A stretch of 36,221 nucleotides of DNA from Prevotella sp. (GTDB lineage: Bacteria; Bacteroidota; Bacteroidia; Bacteroidales; Bacteroidaceae). The position numbers were made by a program, and so were the translations under genes. Every line of letters starts with the position of its first letter. The stretch's first letter is position 1. Positions 33,811-36,221 of this stretch are shown here, piece by piece. A model generated the notes under the pieces. That model had not been told where the DNA came from. It made no database searches and was given only the letters and a program-made list of their open reading frames with translations. The DNA lies in contig JAHAZN010000002.1 in the NCBI GenBank assembly GCA_018385335.1, positions 1 through 36,221 of the forward strand, given 5' to 3'.

Positions 33811-35397
33811 ATGATGAAACAGAATGGTTTGACAATGATGTCGATGATGAGAAATATCAATAGGACAACGGTGATGACGAGCATCACCCGTTGTCTGCTG
33901 TTGCTGACGATACTGCTTTGGGTGTCGCCTGTCATGGCACAGAAAGACCCGAAGGCAACGGTGGAGGCAATGAGAGTGCTCATTAGGAACTTTAATGATA
34001 GAAGAGCCACTGTTACCTTTGCAGAAGAACTTGCGGAGAAGTTTAAGAACAACCCCGAGGTGCTCTGTGGCCTCGGCCATGCCTATTGGTGGAGCCTGCA
34101 AGACTCTGTCCAGGCGTATAAGTTCCTGAAGAAAGCGCTCGGTGCAGATGCCAACTATCAGCCTGCCTACGAGCTTGCTGGTGATATAGAGGGTTTCTAT
34201 GAAAATGACTCGATCATGTTAGACTGGTATAACCGAGGTATCAAGGCGAATCCTAAGATATGGAACTGCTATTTCGCCATGGCCAAATACTATGCCAAGC
34301 ATAAGAAAGGAGACAAGATCTATCCCACCTTTGAGATGCTGGCCCAAAGCGACTCTACCTTCGAGGCACATCTCTATGCCGCCCGTTACCTCAACGACCG
34401 CGTGGTGGGTAACGATAAGGCGCTCTTCCAGGAGTTTGGTACGGAGATCATGGACCATTACGCTAAGGCCAATCTCGACTCGATGACCGCCTATGACTAT
34501 GCACAGTATCAGAACTTCTTCTTCTCTACACGACGTTATGCTAAGGCCTTGGAGATTTGTGACAATGGTCTGAAACGTCATCCAAAAAGTATGACCTGTG
34601 TGAGAAATGCCATGCAGGCAGCCTTCAACTTAGCTGATGACAATGCGGTGATGAACGACTCTGTGCTGCTCTATTATGACCACATGTGCAAGCACTTCAA
34701 CAGGGTGGACAGTCCACAGATTCAGGCACAGGATGTATATTACTATGCCATCACCCTGCAGCGAAAGAACAAGTATGAGAAGGCTATCGCGGCCTTCCAA
34801 GATATGATCTCGATGAAGGATGCGAGCGATAACTATAGGTCGAATGCGGTGCAGAAGACCGCCGACTGCTATAAGCAGTTGGGTGACTATGACATGGCAG
34901 AGAAAACCTATCTCGAATACCTCGCTCAGCGAAGAGCTGACAGCGTGCTGAATACACGTGACCTTGCCCTTGTGGCCAATATGTATAAGGACAAGGCAGA
35001 AGAGGCGAACGGACAAGACAAGATAGATGCCTATAACAAGGCAGATGCTATCTATGCAGAAATGGCTGAACGTTTCCCAAAGAACGCAGTGAATGCCAAC
35101 TATAACAGATTCCTCCTTGTGCATGCGCAGGACCCCGATGACGTGAAGAATGAAGGACGGTCGCGACCTTTCTTTGAGAACATCTATCGTCTGCTGAAAG
35201 GCAACTGTCAGGACGAATACGATAAACAGTATATGGAGACTGCCTCACGATGGTTGAGCTACCGTTGCTATTTCCAAAAGGAGTATAGTCTCTGTTACGA
35301 GTATGTGACACAGTGGATGGAGCTGGACCCCACCAACGAGACTGCACAGACTATCCTCGGTGCAGTGAAGAAATATGCTAAGGGAAAGCGTCGTTAA
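33811..35397 (+). CDS. Exported TPR protein of module B
   Basis: About 528 aa from the ATG at 33811. The signal peptide ends at WVSPVMA, before QKDPKATVEAM. Starts at 33811, 33814, 33838, 33841 and 33844 are all in frame; the last ones give a normal-length signal peptide, so the exact start is open. The mature chain is helical with repeated TPR features: EVLCGLGHAYWWSLQDSVQAYKF, YQPAYELAGDIEG, KTADCYKQLGDYDMAEKTYLEYL, and YEKAIAAFQDM. TPR proteins act as binding scaffolds. The gene is 44 nt after the multi-barrel gene and 5 nt before the last lipoprotein gene, so all belong to one operon. A partner function in fimbria assembly is inference. Confidence 0.8.
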   Translation: MMKQNGLTMMSMMRNINRTTVMTSITRCLLLLTILLWVSPVMAQKDPKATVEAMRVLIRNFNDRRATVTFAEELAEKFKNNPEVLCGLGHAYWWSLQDSVQAYKFLKKALGADANYQPAYELAGDIEGFYENDSIMLDWYNRGIKANPKIWNCYFAMAKYYAKHKKGDKIYPTFEMLAQSDSTFEAHLYAARYLNDRVVGNDKALFQEFGTEIMDHYAKANLDSMTAYDYAQYQNFFFSTRRYAKALEICDNGLKRHPKSMTCVRNAMQAAFNLADDNAVMNDSVLLYYDHMCKHFNRVDSPQIQAQDVYYYAITLQRKNKYEKAIAAFQDMISMKDASDNYRSNAVQKTADCYKQLGDYDMAEKTYLEYLAQRRADSVLNTRDLALVANMYKDKAEEANGQDKIDAYNKADAIYAEMAERFPKNAVNANYNRFLLVHAQDPDDVKNEGRSRPFFENIYRLLKGNCQDEYDKQYMETASRWLSYRCYFQKEYSLCYEYVTQWMELDPTNETAQTILGAVKKYAKGKRR

Positions 35398-35402
35398 GAC
35401 GT

Positions 35403-36221
35403 ATGGATATGATGAAAAGAAGAAACGATATAAAGAGATTGAGACAGCTGGTAGGCCTGTTGCTTGTGGCACTCTGCATGGTGGCGTGCACCACGGAGAC
35501 TTACCCCGGTGATTCGATGGCTGCTGATAAGGACGAACCGATGCCCATCCGTTTGAGGATGAGGCCGAACATCAATATCGGGACTGAAGAGGAGGAGTGG
35601 CCTATTGCGGGTCGCCCGATGACTCGTGCAACAACAGATGACAGTAACAGCAGTCTTCCTACTGCCGACTATGGCGTGTTTATCATCGATGAAGAGACAT
35701 ATCAGAACTTGGCGGTGAAAAGAGATGCCTCTTTGGCAGGATATAAGACCTATCGTTATGTGAACGAGAAGGCGAAGTTAGAGGGAGGTGAACTGAAACG
35801 TGAAGATGGTACCTATTTCGTCTATCCCAAGGCCCAAACGCAGGCCACGAGTGCCTATATCTTCGTCTATTGGCCGTATAAAGCTGACCAAACGTTGACG
35901 GAACTGATGGATGGAATTGAGGTGAGTGTGGATATAGACCAGTCTTCCAGTTTGAAGAACAGTGATGTGCTGGCAGGATGGAAAAAGGTATCGACCACGA
36001 ATGGGTTTAAGGATGTGTCTTCACTTGCATCTTCATATCCCCAGTTGAAAATGTTGCATGTCATGTCCCGTCTGACAATAGCGTATGTGCATACGACAGC
36101 AGCAGATGAGACGCTCAGTGATGAGACGCTCAGCGCCACCCTCGGCAATGTGCATACGAAGGCAAAGCTCAACTTGTTTGAGAGTTTGACGTCATCTCTC
36201 AACTTGTTTGAAAGTTTGACG
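35403..36221 (+). CDS. Fimbrillin-like lipoprotein, cut by the window end
   Basis: An open frame of 273 codons from the ATG at 35403 runs off the end. Lipoprotein signal with C29 (MVACTTE; ATGs at 35409 and 35412 are alternative starts). R75 in RPMTRATTDDS is a candidate Arg-protease site like those of the three fimbrillins in module A, and the beta pattern (ADYGVFIIDEE, SAYIFVYWPYKA) fits a Mfa/fimbrillin-type fold. The C-terminal family end is missing because of truncation, so the call is provisional. It begins 5 nt after the TPR gene. Two short DNA repeats lie near the truncated end (36105-36134 and 36168-36221). Confidence 0.65.
   Translation, partial: MDMMKRRNDIKRLRQLVGLLLVALCMVACTTETYPGDSMAADKDEPMPIRLRMRPNINIGTEEEEWPIAGRPMTRATTDDSNSSLPTADYGVFIIDEETYQNLAVKRDASLAGYKTYRYVNEKAKLEGGELKREDGTYFVYPKAQTQATSAYIFVYWPYKADQTLTELMDGIEVSVDIDQSSSLKNSDVLAGWKKVSTTNGFKDVSSLASSYPQLKMLHVMSRLTIAYVHTTAADETLSDETLSATLGNVHTKAKLNLFESLTSSLNLFESLT
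36168..36221 (+). repeat. Direct repeat at the window edge, inside the lipoprotein gene
   Basis: A 24-nt sequence (36168-36191) recurs at 36198-36221 with one mismatch after a 6-nt spacer, giving a 30-nt period and the repeated peptide LNLFESLT. A 15-nt tandem repeat (DETLS twice) precedes it at 36105-36134. The window stops exactly at the end of the second copy. Confidence 0.75.

Overview
The window looks like chromosomal DNA of a Bacteroidota gut or oral anaerobe, most likely Prevotellaceae (Prevotella or a close relative). The basis is: promoters of the Bacteroidetes type (TTTG or TTG, about 20 nt, then TAnnTTTG); lipoproteins with acidic residues after the lipobox Cys; fimbrillin-family lipoproteins; DUF3575, DUF5119 and LruC/DUF4842 proteins; an S46 dipeptidyl-peptidase; and the Prevotella-like C-terminal tail (NLxGQR...KGxxIKNGKK). 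No rRNA, tRNA, CRISPR array, plasmid function or complete transposon was seen. Both window ends cut through a locus.

Layout. (1) 1-5200: three co-directional exported-protein genes (a 622-aa multidomain surface protein, a 123-aa protein with the same C-terminal tail, and an 803-aa PL1-like pectate lyase), plus an unlisted 56-aa ORF between them. (2) 5265-7973: a lipoprotein-type TPR/LytS histidine kinase without a visible response regulator, then a DUF3332 lipoprotein, closed by a bidirectional terminator shared with a convergent M16 peptidase. (3) 9225-11583: a PfkB sugar kinase followed by a class A flavodiiron protein, ended by a perfect 16-bp terminator stem. (4) 11597-14104 (minus): an LruC-domain surface lipoprotein. 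(5) 14228-16985: an SpmA/SpmB-type Gate-domain membrane protein with a polysaccharide flippase. (6) 17010-17685: an AT-rich GxxExxY (PD-(D/E)xK-like) gene framed by imperfect inverted repeats, probably a small mobile cassette. (7) 17713-19824: an S46 peptidase with the Gly typical of DPP7.

(8) 19994-36221: the largest block, a fimbria-like surface structure locus in two modules. Module A has a DUF3575 protein with a long TolA-like stalk, a DUF5119 lipoprotein, and three fimbrillin-family lipoproteins; the middle one has codon use suggesting very high expression and is followed by hairpins. Tandem terminators at 28177-28249 close it. Module B has a second, minimal DUF3575 protein, a 921-aa OmpA-like/TPR protein, a 700-aa outer-membrane protein that seems to contain three tandem beta-barrel-like units, a TPR protein, and a further fimbrillin-like lipoprotein cut off by the window end.

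The most interesting candidate for an under-described system is this two-module locus. Module A supplies the pilin-like subunits and anchors. Module B looks like a periplasm-spanning assembly or anchoring machine (peptidoglycan-binding OmpA-like domain, TPR scaffold, multi-barrel outer-membrane protein). That joint role is inference from gene order and domain reading; no homology search was possible.
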